From contig NC_091934.1 in NCBI RefSeq assembly GCF_041260155.1, positions 40,425,194-40,489,193 on the forward strand: DNA of 64,000 nt. The letters are read 5' to 3'. Both the position numbers and the translations under genes were made by a program. Origin of the DNA: Ptychodera flava (lineage: Eukaryota > Hemichordata > Enteropneusta > Ptychoderidae). The notes under the pieces were generated by a model. It saw only the letters and a program-made list of their open reading frames with translations. It did not search any database and was not told where the DNA came from. Positions 25,901 through 29,425 of this stretch are shown piece by piece. Position 1 is the stretch's first letter. Every line of letters starts with the position of its first letter.

Positions 25901-26541
25901 AGTACATATTGTTGTTTTAAATCTTGCCCAAACTTCGAAAAACATTTCTGTGTATTATAGCGAAGAAGATTTACAGAATTACTTTTACTCGCTTTAGACT
26001 ATCCAGTCATGTGTTGCGCATTGAACAATGCAGATGGGAAAGGATAAAACCCCCAAGAACCGAAAGAAAATGCTTAGTATGTAATTGCGGCCAAGTCGAG
26101 GACGAATACCACATGTACCTTATCTGTCCTGTATATAGAGAATTGCGAGCTAAATTCATCCCTGGTTATTTCCTTGACCCCCTCCTCCCTTGAATACAAC
26201 TTATTTCAAAAAAAGACGTTTATTTACTGAGTCAGCTGGGTGAATAGGAATATATTATTTTGATTTTCAAAAAAGGGAGAATCTGTTACAAACCCATAGA
26301 TAGATTACTGCTCGAATACCAAGATGGTAAATGCATAACTGTATTTCGTTCTGTATTCAAAAGGCCATTGGTCTTATATGTACAGAAGAAATGATTATTC
26401 ATTTACAGCCAGATTTTCCGATCTCGTACTCCGTTTCTTAAATAGGAAATTTTGAGAGGCTTCTTTTCAATATAAGAACAGATACTCACCACAGTGTTCG
26501 ATGACAAGGAACACTGTGAATATCAGGAAAGCGGCCACCAT
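176..26541 (-). CDS. Polycystin-1/REJ-like multidomain receptor gene, 3' part beyond left edge
   Basis: This gene-level entry joins exons 26541-26490, 24382-23873, 23507-23088, 22523-22347, 13639-13013, (gap), 11197-11040, 4210-4040, 3663-3398, 2356-2201, 1377-1231, 898-799 and 507-176. Reading phases match at every junction except 13013/11197, where at least one exon is missing. Modules in order are a signal peptide, an unnamed Cys-containing module, a farnesoic-acid O-methyltransferase-like module, CCP/sushi, pentraxin and a long REJ region. REJ regions occur in polycystin-1, PKD1-like and sea-urchin sperm egg-jelly receptors, where they precede GPS, PLAT and an 11-TM channel; that part would lie left of position 1. 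An extracellular receptor with a channel-like C-terminus is an inference. The introns are loaded with transposable elements. The assignment to the polycystin/REJ group is firm; the exact orthologue is not known. Confidence 0.8.
508..798 (-). repeat. Intron with (CA)n microsatellite
   Basis: The intron between exons 898-799 and 507-176 holds a (CA)n run at about 676-725. Nothing else is recognisable in it. Confidence 0.85.
799..898 (-). CDS. REJ region exon (small)
   Basis: The 100-nt exon starts at CTTTGTAG and ends at AAGG/GTACGT. It encodes IKVADTWMNIASAFEGK and IQVETATSIVK. Phase 0 in and phase 1 out fit both neighbours. Confidence 0.72.
1231..1377 (-). CDS. REJ region exon
   Basis: The exon is 49 codons in phase 0, from acceptor TTCTGAG (1379-1378) to CAG/GTATCT. 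It encodes QIRETLTDGLLEATLTDVD and GMSILQRAIALKSVSSY, then PKELSLTTQ. This helical 'L..at.aL..vt..p.eLs...q' block is the C-terminal half of the REJ region in polycystins. Confidence 0.8.
1764..2102 (+). repeat. TTAA-flanked MITE, family 1, copy 1
   Basis: This is a non-coding repeat beginning TTAAGGT and ending GGCGCATACTACCTTAA. Its core holds 'taacacagggatggtggccat', found in at least thirteen other places here. The inverted ends and TTAA borders suggest a TTAA-targeting DNA transposon derivative. Confidence 0.8.
2201..2356 (-). CDS. REJ region exon
   Basis: The exon starts at GTTTAG and ends at GATGAG/GTAAAG, giving 52 codons in phase 0 at both ends. It encodes AQVESPINLTTIHGKLES followed by LKRILEEDPIQAIGFIFLMS. 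A TTAA-type MITE (1764-2102) lies in the next intron, about 100 bp from this donor. Confidence 0.75.
2575..2653. repeat. (TTTA)n microsatellite
   Basis: A nearly perfect tetranucleotide run in the intron between exons 3663-3398 and 2356-2201. The rest of that intron (about 2660-3390) is A+T-rich with no recognisable element. Confidence 0.95.
3398..3663 (-). CDS. REJ region exon
   Basis: The exon starts at GCTTACAG and ends at ATCAAA/GTATGA. It encodes TALQTPFFVECTGWRVSP, SLSYEVWIRD and ALYLVPGD, followed by MVRICDDTGECTAQYYNIK. The 'G T.L.T.F.v.C.GW' signature directly continues the preceding exon and is diagnostic for REJ modules. Confidence 0.87.
4040..4210 (-). CDS. REJ region exon
   Basis: The acceptor is TTTCAG at 4211-4212 and the donor is GAAG/GTAAGA. 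It encodes VTGVGIKIAANTLPMSMDF and then TEYPPSGGNCSISPSEG, which carry the hallmark REJ pattern of an Asn-Thr-Leu strand followed by PPSGGxC.xxP..G. Phase is correct on both sides. Confidence 0.85.
4484..4640 (+). repeat. Dispersed repeat shared with 10790-10940
   Basis: The two loci share a run including 'aaagcgccctcagatcc' and 'ggcccggtgcccaaatatgg' with few mismatches. It is non-coding and of unknown family. At the right-hand locus it lies beside GC-rich inverted repeats. Confidence 0.75.
5490..5930. repeat. Tandem units of about 185 bp
   Basis: Three diverged units share 'ttcttgattagactagag', 'caagaaatt' and 'ctatgatgaaactatgaata'. A further related copy lies at about 10085-10255 near the other end of the bounded interval. 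The two in-frame ORFs over this stretch look accidental. Confidence 0.75.
6030..6062. repeat. (ATT)n microsatellite
   Basis: A trinucleotide run close to the tail of the adjacent LINE fragment. Confidence 0.9.
6209..7215 (-). pseudogene. LINE ORF2 C-terminal fragment with 3' (ATT)n tail
   Basis: The minus strand encodes, with frame breaks, the C-terminal part of a non-LTR retrotransposon protein. Visible parts are RMINFWIHLISSKESKLSC, a SPW..KIKSVLDKCGFSNIW block, WLKHSLELRMKD, then in another frame RINFTKFRCGSHKLPISNRY, which precedes the usual zinc-knuckle-like end. The 3' end runs through an AATAAA-like 'CTCAATAAAATT' into (ATT)n at 6250-6209, as LINE tails do. The 5' part (reverse transcriptase) is missing and the frame is broken, so this is a dead 5'-truncated copy. 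Confidence 0.75.
7216..9430. other. Intronic stretch, no gene seen
   Basis: Between the LINE fragment and the A+T-rich array I see only short chance ORFs on both strands and A+T-rich DNA. The largest, about 120 codons at 8429-8791, has no recognisable motif. Confidence 0.6.
9440..9625 (+). repeat. Repeat related to the arrays at 52.9-53.7 and 62.5-62.8 kb
   Basis: The phrases 'ctgaccaaaaatggcaac', 'ttgccccaaaaaataaaat' and 'gcagatttcatc' also occur in the tandem array at 52850-53720 and at 62510-62760. It is a non-coding A+T-rich repeat. Confidence 0.7.
10654..10985. repeat. GC-rich inverted repeat cluster
   Basis: The block 'ctttacggccctgatac' with following GGCC at 10654-10685 is inverted at 10738-10770, and a third copy lies at 10957-10985. 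It frames the right-hand copy of the repeat also seen at 4484-4640. This could be a small foldback element with nested ends. Confidence 0.65.
11040..11197 (-). CDS. REJ region exon (start of REJ module)
   Basis: The exon lies between acceptor CCTGCAG and donor ACTG/GTAAGT. It encodes VSNCGPKVVLSAPLLVYISC, then LDCKGDESPSYRWTL and NGKIDNLQEKTET. This C..C plus YRW pattern is how the REJ module of polycystins begins. It joins in phase to 4210-4040. Its 5' phase does not match the donor at 13013, so an exon is missing in between. Confidence 0.75.
11435..12410. mobile_element. TIR-bounded element of about 0.97 kb with an orphan ORF
   Basis: The left end (TTAGGCCAGGAAGAAAAAAT then TTGTTCATCGGA) is matched in inverse orientation at about 12376-12410. 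Ends are GGCCAG...CTGGCC flanked by TA. Inside is an open frame (11612-11947, plus strand) of 111 codons that matches no family I know. It lies in the intron where an exon of the receptor gene is also missing. Confidence 0.55.
11612..11947 (+). CDS. Unrecognised ORF inside the TIR element
   Basis: The ORF is 111 codons with an ATG start and includes VTSEFGESRRKVGRFGQKF and GQLLVPKRIFSVCPDI. There is no Cys/His cluster or catalytic motif. It could be a fragment of an element-encoded protein or a chance ORF; nothing in the sequence decides. Confidence 0.25.
   Translation: MRLPTCLDLVDRQHFVVTSEFGESRRKVGRFGQKFPRFVKVSTCHIMSINLIANIRRDGQLLVPKRIFSVCPDITFGDLFNKIVTADGRCIRLNENCIKSIKNYGNDKTHG
12643..12700. 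repeat. (CT)n microsatellite
   Basis: A dinucleotide run with one small interruption, in the intron downstream of the pentraxin exon. The surrounding 12411-13012 shows nothing else. Confidence 0.95.
13013..13639 (-). CDS. Exon 5, pentraxin domain
   Basis: The exon starts at CTTTCAG and ends at TGTT/GTAAGT. It encodes a complete pentraxin (concanavalin-like) domain of about 209 residues. Recognisable parts are FNMTVCFWLKR, the strand pair near FSYMS and ELYV, WQHFCMKY in place of the HxCxSW signature, EGSLIIGKRQDSF, GGHFILSEFNVWNYVIY, then MADC and GNLITWNDV. The ORF continues upstream past the acceptor, but that part is probably intronic. The exon starts only about 280 bp from the foldback element. 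Confidence 0.85.
13917..14328. mobile_element. Foldback element, left part
   Basis: The left arm (13917-14109) is the inverted, diverged partner of 21430-21623. Both arms even translate to similar chance peptides. Inside is a near-perfect palindrome at 14110-14247 centred near 14178, then a second partial copy from 14248 that is cut by the retrotransposon at 14329 and resumes at 21384. The structure has no coding capacity and resembles a foldback or large MITE. Confidence 0.75.
14330..14441 (+). repeat. Split direct repeat A1
   Basis: This 112-bp sequence from TTATTCAAAG to GGCGAAGAC is repeated at 20961-21072. It contains the probable promoter (TATAAATA at 14386-14393), so transcription likely starts near its right end. 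Confidence 0.9.
14386..14393 (+). promoter_or_regulatory. TATA box of the retrotransposon
   Basis: TATAAATA follows a G run in repeat A1, about 65 bp before the gag ATG at 14458. The same box is present in A2 at the 3' end. The promoter role is inferred from motif and position. Confidence 0.6.
14458..14667 (+). CDS. Retrotransposon gag, exon 1
   Basis: ATG (CACCATGG context) begins a 70-codon Ala/Pro/Thr-rich stretch (MASSQPAPATAPATTPATAG and following). The frame stops soon after a strong donor CAG/GTACGT at 14667. Joined in phase 0 to the acceptor before 16012 it gives a gag of about 225 residues. Splicing is inferred from the signals. Confidence 0.65.
14668..16011 (+). other. Probable intron of the retrotransposon
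   Basis: The donor GTACGT at 14668 and acceptor TATCCACAG ending at 16011 bound a 1.34-kb stretch. It holds a 54-bp tandem array (15150-15610) and poly-A/TA-rich low-complexity DNA (15620-15830). No other protein signature is present. Confidence 0.55.
15150..15610 (+). repeat. 54-bp tandem array, about eight units
   Basis: Units share 'gtgccgggcagtcaatccgc' and 'ttactgcgagggtgc'. Spacing between successive ATCCG positions is 53-55 bp. Because 54 is a multiple of three, the array stays open on both strands, so the ORFs over it are not evidence of coding. Confidence 0.92.
16012..16479 (+). CDS. Retrotransposon gag, exon 2 (CCHC knuckle)
   Basis: After the CAG acceptor the frame encodes a coiled-coil-like start (VDEIAALKKQIKKLQDMAES), a helical middle and a C-terminal zinc knuckle CFTCHELGHMARSC followed by a basic tail. 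Such knuckles bind nucleic acid in retroelement gag proteins. The stop codon is at 16477-16479. Confidence 0.8.
   Translation: MDEIAALKKQIKKLQDMAESASVEDALAKVMELAHTPVLTTRLQLISALRALVDRATIAAHPKLPRFRAVLAQFEANDFGEEAGRLLVLLLGNKEEEEIAAKVSKFMRHTNHTYKKFADVRYAPYARKKKTLDEIKCFTCHELGHMARSCPKKKI
17011..19215 (+). CDS. Retrotransposon reverse transcriptase-RNase H
   Basis: The open frame is 734 codons. RT motifs include PRMCIDMRYLN, KCDDKSGYDHVLV, TLPFGWKLSAYVYH and the active site YIDD. RNase H follows with AYTDASSYKWGA, EKETEAL, FSDSATL and a final NLADAPSR. A conserved C-terminal segment with YIYPPFS follows. The CTTTCGCAG acceptor at 17044 suggests the true exon starts at 17045 rather than at the first ATG. 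The frame is intact. Confidence 0.88.
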   Translation: MKAFPLFFTFAASTVKLGKTHQGTSPVRTTTTWVTFEGAPRQGPTECCPSIQDVVTGKQKASPSMLALRNPDEFTAGEIHKHRDAWSSIARAADNFEQIMEWVNDGVSISQHFQPYRGTFKGTAYDSPTPPSKVFTNNPTCRDFVDFISKTITDRLQTGAISTAGRVGIDPPPFIVMPITIEPNKPRMCIDMRYLNLWITDIPFRLDKLVEVTRYLKQDDHHYKCDDKSGYDHVLVRVDDRKYCGFQWAGHWYINNTLPFGWKLSAYVYHTLGYTITSYARMLGVPCLQYIDDRHGGPLRMTKTGRENHNEWSNLELAEAGAYILLKLCINAGYFIALSKSVLKPTRSLVLLGLIVDSVKMTFAIPPQKKIRFLQILEDAIQRPMLPVTVVQKIMGKCISFSLAIPCARLYIRRMAEAVSKAQKSANYIIKIRGPLKAELDEWRTLLNNTGPFPWLDEKHGSLEAYTDASSYKWGAIFRPNSSQSVSIGDSWEEEWRDRPIIEKETEALTRALVALKSHVKNSRLDVFSDSATLMHAWNAGYPGSKSFRLNELLKGIFHLCVQNNVRLKIIHVRSKQNLADAPSRKLTMSDAKISDKVWRRLEYEFGPHSVDAMATLSNTKVEKFVAPFPQDRSVGTNFFHHNFHPEDRAYIYPPFSCTHAVIKHVIQERINSTVIISKPSNYPPYWPVVKQVAERVVKLADKGDIGVILAPSRDGYTPCETPCELYIASFNFL
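19291..20580 (+). CDS. Retrotransposon tyrosine recombinase
   Basis: The frame starts exactly after a splice acceptor (CATCAACAG at 19282-19290). It first encodes a zinc-ribbon-like CWMCGTHNDDMTNCKVC. The recombinase domain shows the first catalytic Arg in SGDRAHDLGF, HGCRSA (HxxR), HVGWRAEETARYYMQ (His and nucleophilic Tyr). A Cys cluster, GCHRCACPKRLRV, lies near the N-terminal third. It should integrate the circular DNA intermediate. The frame is intact to the TAA at 20578-20580. Confidence 0.88.
   Translation: MCWMCGTHNDDMTNCKVCKTKLLSGPELQKTDHLISSEPDVSAIDQRLEEVLGNRSAHEIQKDRLVQQFEVFLVNLSKPKSVIAASTHDVLRFLVYKDRDAKTQVHTVTCPYLGRQGCHRCACPKRLRVSTVKNIVSKLKTFYQSLSCTPACMVSNPVESTLIDRYVKKLAEEQAKALISPKQAKPLFIDKIRLICQHIIHKMEAVQSPSLMYILARDMAFLKLLIFSGDRAHDLGFVKTQEIMRFPDNSGLLFNHTFGKTLRGSGTNLFAVKRCDDLLMCPVNTLEEYIKLSGKLDIDLTTGYLFRPTSPRGEVEMKPLSSQLIYSRLKSYLQEVGSDAGETPHGCRSACAISLAMTGTDLKSLMTHVGWRAEETARYYMQLSKVMQPAAPADRLAQLVETPNFNVNAYRKMDELTGFTRAFERDDIL
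20882..20962 (+). repeat. Split direct repeat B1
   Basis: An 81-bp copy of 21303-21383 with one base difference (ctcCag against ctcAag). It abuts A2, as in PAT-type elements. Confidence 0.9.
20961..21072 (+). repeat. Split direct repeat A2
   Basis: This is the second copy of the 112-bp repeat A1, with no difference that I can see. It lies directly after B1 and forms the B1-A2 junction that would template circle formation. Confidence 0.9.
21089..21209. repeat. (GA)n run between A2 and B2
   Basis: A purine microsatellite fills much of the A2-B2 spacer. Long Ser/Leu ORFs on the minus strand here are artefacts. Confidence 0.95.
21303..21383 (+). repeat. Split direct repeat B2
   Basis: The terminal copy of B1 and the right end of the element. 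The host palindrome resumes at 21384 (gttgacttaatc). Confidence 0.9.
21384..21623. mobile_element. Foldback element, right part
   Basis: It continues the palindrome interrupted at 14328 and then gives the inverted partner of 13917-14109, down to the CCCCTATGGTGGGG-like terminus at about 21605-21622. The arms differ at many positions, so this element is older than the retrotransposon within it. Confidence 0.75.
22104..22194. repeat. (AT)n microsatellite
   Basis: About 90 bp of pure AT, 150 bp downstream of the sushi exon. Confidence 0.97.
22347..22523 (-). CDS. Exon 4, CCP/sushi domain
   Basis: The exon lies between acceptor TCCCTAG and donor GG/GTAGGT and encodes one sushi repeat of about 59 residues. 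The four cysteines sit in FCPGP, TYACTG, LRCTG and PYC, with the conserved Trp (SQWMP) before the last Cys. Phase fits exons 3 and 5. The following intron, about 8.7 kb, contains the PAT-like retrotransposon. Confidence 0.85.
22893..22993. repeat. (CT)n microsatellite
   Basis: A pyrimidine run in the intron between exons 3 and 4. It creates spurious Ser-Leu and Arg-Glu ORFs. Confidence 0.97.
23088..23507 (-). CDS. Exon 3, farnesoic-acid O-methyltransferase-like module
   Basis: The exon runs from a TTTTTAG acceptor to ATAG/GTGGGT and encodes about 140 residues. The pattern FQLQLICKCGCGFDIYFG, a Ser/Thr-rich middle, then WQKLWVFQSGDQISIGRGGK resembles the extracellular module named after farnesoic acid O-methyltransferase (Pfam Methyltransf_FA). 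In animal extracellular proteins this is a beta-sandwich and need not be catalytic. Phase fits both neighbours. No methyltransferase activity is implied. Confidence 0.75.
23873..24382 (-). CDS. Exon 2, unnamed extracellular Cys module
   Basis: The exon starts at a TTTAAACAG acceptor and ends at CAG/GTATTC. It encodes about 170 residues. The early Cys-Pro (AFCPAI), the core CSFQVYGKAVAWEF followed by SGSFFVSVWR, a later YDCVGEVEV and a KEGDIIGL turn look like one beta-sandwich with a Cys pair. I do not recognise a named family. Its position right after the signal peptide and before the methyltransferase-like module suggests a ligand-facing N-terminal domain. Confidence 0.75.
25189..25495 (-). 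repeat. TTAA MITE, family 1, copy 2
   Basis: Inverse orientation. It begins TTAAGGTAGTATACG and carries the complement of the family core. The far end is truncated. Confidence 0.78.
25580..25700. repeat. Palindromic MITE, family 5, copy A
   Basis: The arms AACACGATTGGAACT...AGTTCCAATCGTGTT are inverted over about 30 bp around a short centre. A second copy is at 26754-26955 and a partial one at about 21655-21700. Confidence 0.8.
25924..26193 (+). pseudogene. LINE ORF2 C-terminal fragment
   Basis: The frame encodes RFRLSSHVLRIEQCRWERIK, CLVCNCGQVEDEYHMYLICP and YRELR. This is the C-terminal zinc-knuckle-like end of many invertebrate LINE proteins. No reverse transcriptase is attached, so it is a remnant. 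Confidence 0.65.
26490..26541 (-). CDS. Exon 1, signal peptide
   Basis: The ATG at 26541 opens a short hydrophobic stretch, MVAAFLIFTVFLVIEHC, typical of a cleaved signal peptide. The exon ends in a GTGAGT donor after one base of a Gly codon, and that phase fits the acceptor at 24382. No upstream in-frame Met competes in this exon. A strong hairpin lies about 100 bp upstream at 26642-26706. The start is inferred from the signal peptide and the phase match. Confidence 0.72.
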
Positions 26542-26641
26542 CGTCTTCGCCTCTGGCTGCGTGGTGAAATGAAAATTATCAAATCTCTTCACTGTCTTCC
26601 TTTGCGGTCTTGCATAATTGATTTCCGCGCATGACAGACGA

Positions 26642-26706
26642 AACTGACAGCATTTAGGGACAGAGGAAGAGGGTTTAATCTTCTTCCTCCCTAAATGCTG
26701 TCAGTT
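26642..26706. repeat. Strong hairpin upstream of the receptor start codon
   Basis: AACTGACAGCATTTAGGGA (26642-26660) is perfectly inverted at 26688-26706, and most of the inner bases also pair. It lies about 100 bp upstream of the ATG, in the promoter or 5' UTR. Confidence 0.85.
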
Positions 26707-26753
26707 CACTTTTTACTTCATATGTTCACACACATTAGCTATTAACACGACTG

Positions 26754-26955
26754 GAACTGATTTGGGATAATTGGATTTTCATATTTTGCAAATTTCTCAA
26801 ATGCATTAGGTGCCATATAGGTGAATGTTGCAATATCGCAAATTACTCATGAAAAAAGTGTGTAATATAAAAAGAAAAGCAGATGAGATAACATTTGTAG
26901 ATTAAATCGACATTACTTCACCATCCTATTATCCCAAATTAGTTCCTATCGTGTT
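26754..26955. repeat. Palindromic MITE, family 5, copy B
   Basis: It has the same inverted ends as 25580-25700 with a longer internal segment, about 210 bp upstream of the receptor ATG. Confidence 0.8.
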
Positions 26956-27353
26956 TATTGTTGTTCCAATGTATGTCTGTTTGGTATCTCTCAGTTTGTT
27001 TGTCAGTCTGTTTGTGCAATATCTCCACAACGCTTTATCGGATTGGAATCAAACATGGTACATAGATTCTGTTTCGGCATAGCAAGAAAAGATAATTGAT
27101 ACCAACTTTCGTTTTATTTATTCAGAAATCAAACATGCTCAAAATTACGTACATTATCATATTTTATGAATCTTTTCACAGATGATTATCTAGACAGATA
27201 TGGTAGATTTCAAGGTCACGTAGAAGTTTTAGGACAATGGTACCACTCATTCGCTTATTTAAAGATCTTTCCTAATTAAGAATATATGTCTTGATTAACA
27301 TGAGCAGTGTCCATGAAACTGCCTGTGTACATTGCAGATACTATGATACACCA

Positions 27354-27719
27354 TTAAGGTAGAACGCCCCTCTGGACATATAGTTGGACTCTAAAATTTC
27401 TACAATTCTTTTCTGATCTACTACTTGTCGGAACTCATTTTAAGCTTAAAAGTCTTGCACAACGAAAAACTACCACCGTCTTAGTTTTTTTGAAAGTCCA
27501 AAAATTAATTTTTCCCCGTAAAGTTAACGCATGAATGGCGGCCATTTTGAATTTAAAATATCGCACGATGTTGGGTAATTTGTTTTGCTAGTTCCAAACT
27601 ATGCACTGTGACCACAATTTTTAGTGTTGATTTGCTAAGCGAATGGTTGAAAGTTTCATTCACAAAAGTTTTAGCAAAAGTTTTAGTCTTTCGCTTCCGA
27701 GGCGCACACTGCCTCAAGG
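27354..27719 (+). repeat. TTAA MITE, family 1, copy 3
   Basis: It begins TTAAGGTAGAACGC and ends GAGGCGCACACTGCCTCAA. The core 'atgaatggcggccattttga' matches the other copies. Confidence 0.78.
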
Positions 27720-28744
27720 AAAGTCATGTACACATTAGCGAATTACCAATATGCATATTTAATGAAGTTTTCCACTTCGGCGCAGCGAATTGGACTCACC
27801 CAACAAAAGCTGATGACATTTGCCAGATATATATTATACTGATATATAACAGTCGTGAAAACCATTTAGCAATTCAACTATGATTATTTCATGAACTTTC
27901 ATAATTAGCGAAATTAACTGGAAAGACTTGCCAAAAGTTGAGGAAACTCGCTATGTATATTAATGAGAAAAATGACGTTCGTTGTTCTAGTGAAAGACAT
28001 TTCGCATTTTCGAATCAGAAAGTTGGTAATTTTCCTTTTCAACTTCGTTTCCAATTTTCCACCCTCCCTTTCAAGTTTTTAAAGTTGTCGTACGATGGGG
28101 CTTACCCCCCTCTCGTACTTTTCCGCAGAAAGTACTTGTCTGTGTTTCTCAGAATATTATATTGATGAAAGTCACTCTCAGATTGCATCAAAGGATGTCG
28201 GTACTGGTTAACATTTCCACTTCTGATATTGACCCCCAGTGATCACCTTTGTTTTGGACCTTTCTTACCAGCTGACACATACCACAGTCCCTCCTATGCC
28301 AGTACGCTCTTGAGAATAATGTCTTAGACATTTATCTCTTTATCTCTGTTAACTTACCTATGGAGCCACTTTTTCATGTATCATTTTCTCCAGTCTAGGG
28401 AGTACTTTGTAAGGCCTTGTCATTCGCCTTTTCTCACCATCATAGTGCGATCGGTTTTTACAGCTCTCCAGTATTGTAAGTTATTTCTTCGTTCATATTG
28501 CTTTCCAGACACCAGTTTGCTGTCAATACCTCGTTTTGCCTTCACTTTTTATTACATGTTTGAATCCCGCTTTTGACTTTACATATTTTTTACACTTGTT
28601 TTATTGATTTTACATTTCCTATTATACGCGCAAAGCCCAGTTTTACTTTTACATCTCTTGTACGCAATATCTCTCTTTTCATTTTACTGTGTTATATCGT
28701 TGTTGGTTTTTTATTTTTAATCCTTTTTATCCGTTCATGTTATT

Positions 28745-28805
28745 ATTTTAGACCCTGAAGAAGACCTCCTGTGTGTGGTCGAAACGTTGGTATTTTAATA
28801 AAGGC
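28745..28805 (+). other. Retroelement 3'-end motif, hammerhead-like
   Basis: The block CCTGAAGAAGACC, a short loop, then GGTCGAAACG, followed by a TTTTAATAAAGG signal, resembles a motif common at 3' ends of Penelope-like and some other retroelements. The CTGAAGA...GAAA core also resembles a degenerate hammerhead ribozyme. No retroelement ORF is preserved upstream. Confidence 0.35.
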
Positions 28806-29309
28806 TTAACCGTAGACTACCGGACTTGTCTCCTTTACCAAACTCAAGATACCCTATTTCAAGTCCATGTCTCTAAACTGGTGCATCCTCTTTGTAGTTG
28901 GACTGAGTGCAGTTTCTCTCCTAACAGTCTTAGACAGTTTGCAGTAAAAAGTCAACGAATTACTGGTTTTGACATGAAGTGACGTACGTTCATGACAGTG
29001 CAGAGATGGGAGATAAAATATCGAAATAATATTTTCTCGACTGAGTGTGAAGAGGCAAAGAATGAGTTGACAACCGTCGTTTTCATGATCAGCAGGGCTA
29101 AGGTCTACAAATGGTATTAAAAACCCGGGGGTACTCCCATAGAGGTATGTGCCTCCCAAATGGGTCACCCTTTTACTGAAAATCCCAAAACATGGGCCAA
29201 TTTTCCGACCCTACGCAAATGCTCCTTGCATAAGGAAAACCTTCACGCGCAACAGGATAAAGACAATTCCTGAAATTGTCAAGCAAATCCCTAACAACGG
29301 GTCATATCA

Positions 29310-29425
29310 AGGAACAGCAAGAGCTTGAAAATGAACCCCTTCAAGTGGTAGATCATTGAAAGAATTGTGAAAGTTTGAGAGTCTGAATATCTGTCCCCGA
29401 GGCGCGTTCTATTTTAACATCATAT
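29310..29425 (-). repeat. TTAA MITE, family 1, partial copy
   Basis: Only one end is present, in inverse orientation (tgagagtctgaatatctgtc, then gaggcgcgttctatttta). Confidence 0.7.

Larger units (their letters stand above)
24383..26489. other. Intron 1 of the receptor gene
   Basis: It holds a family-1 MITE (25189-25495), a palindromic MITE (25580-25700) and a LINE C-terminal fragment (about 25920-26190). From 24400 to 25180 nothing is recognisable. Confidence 0.7.
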
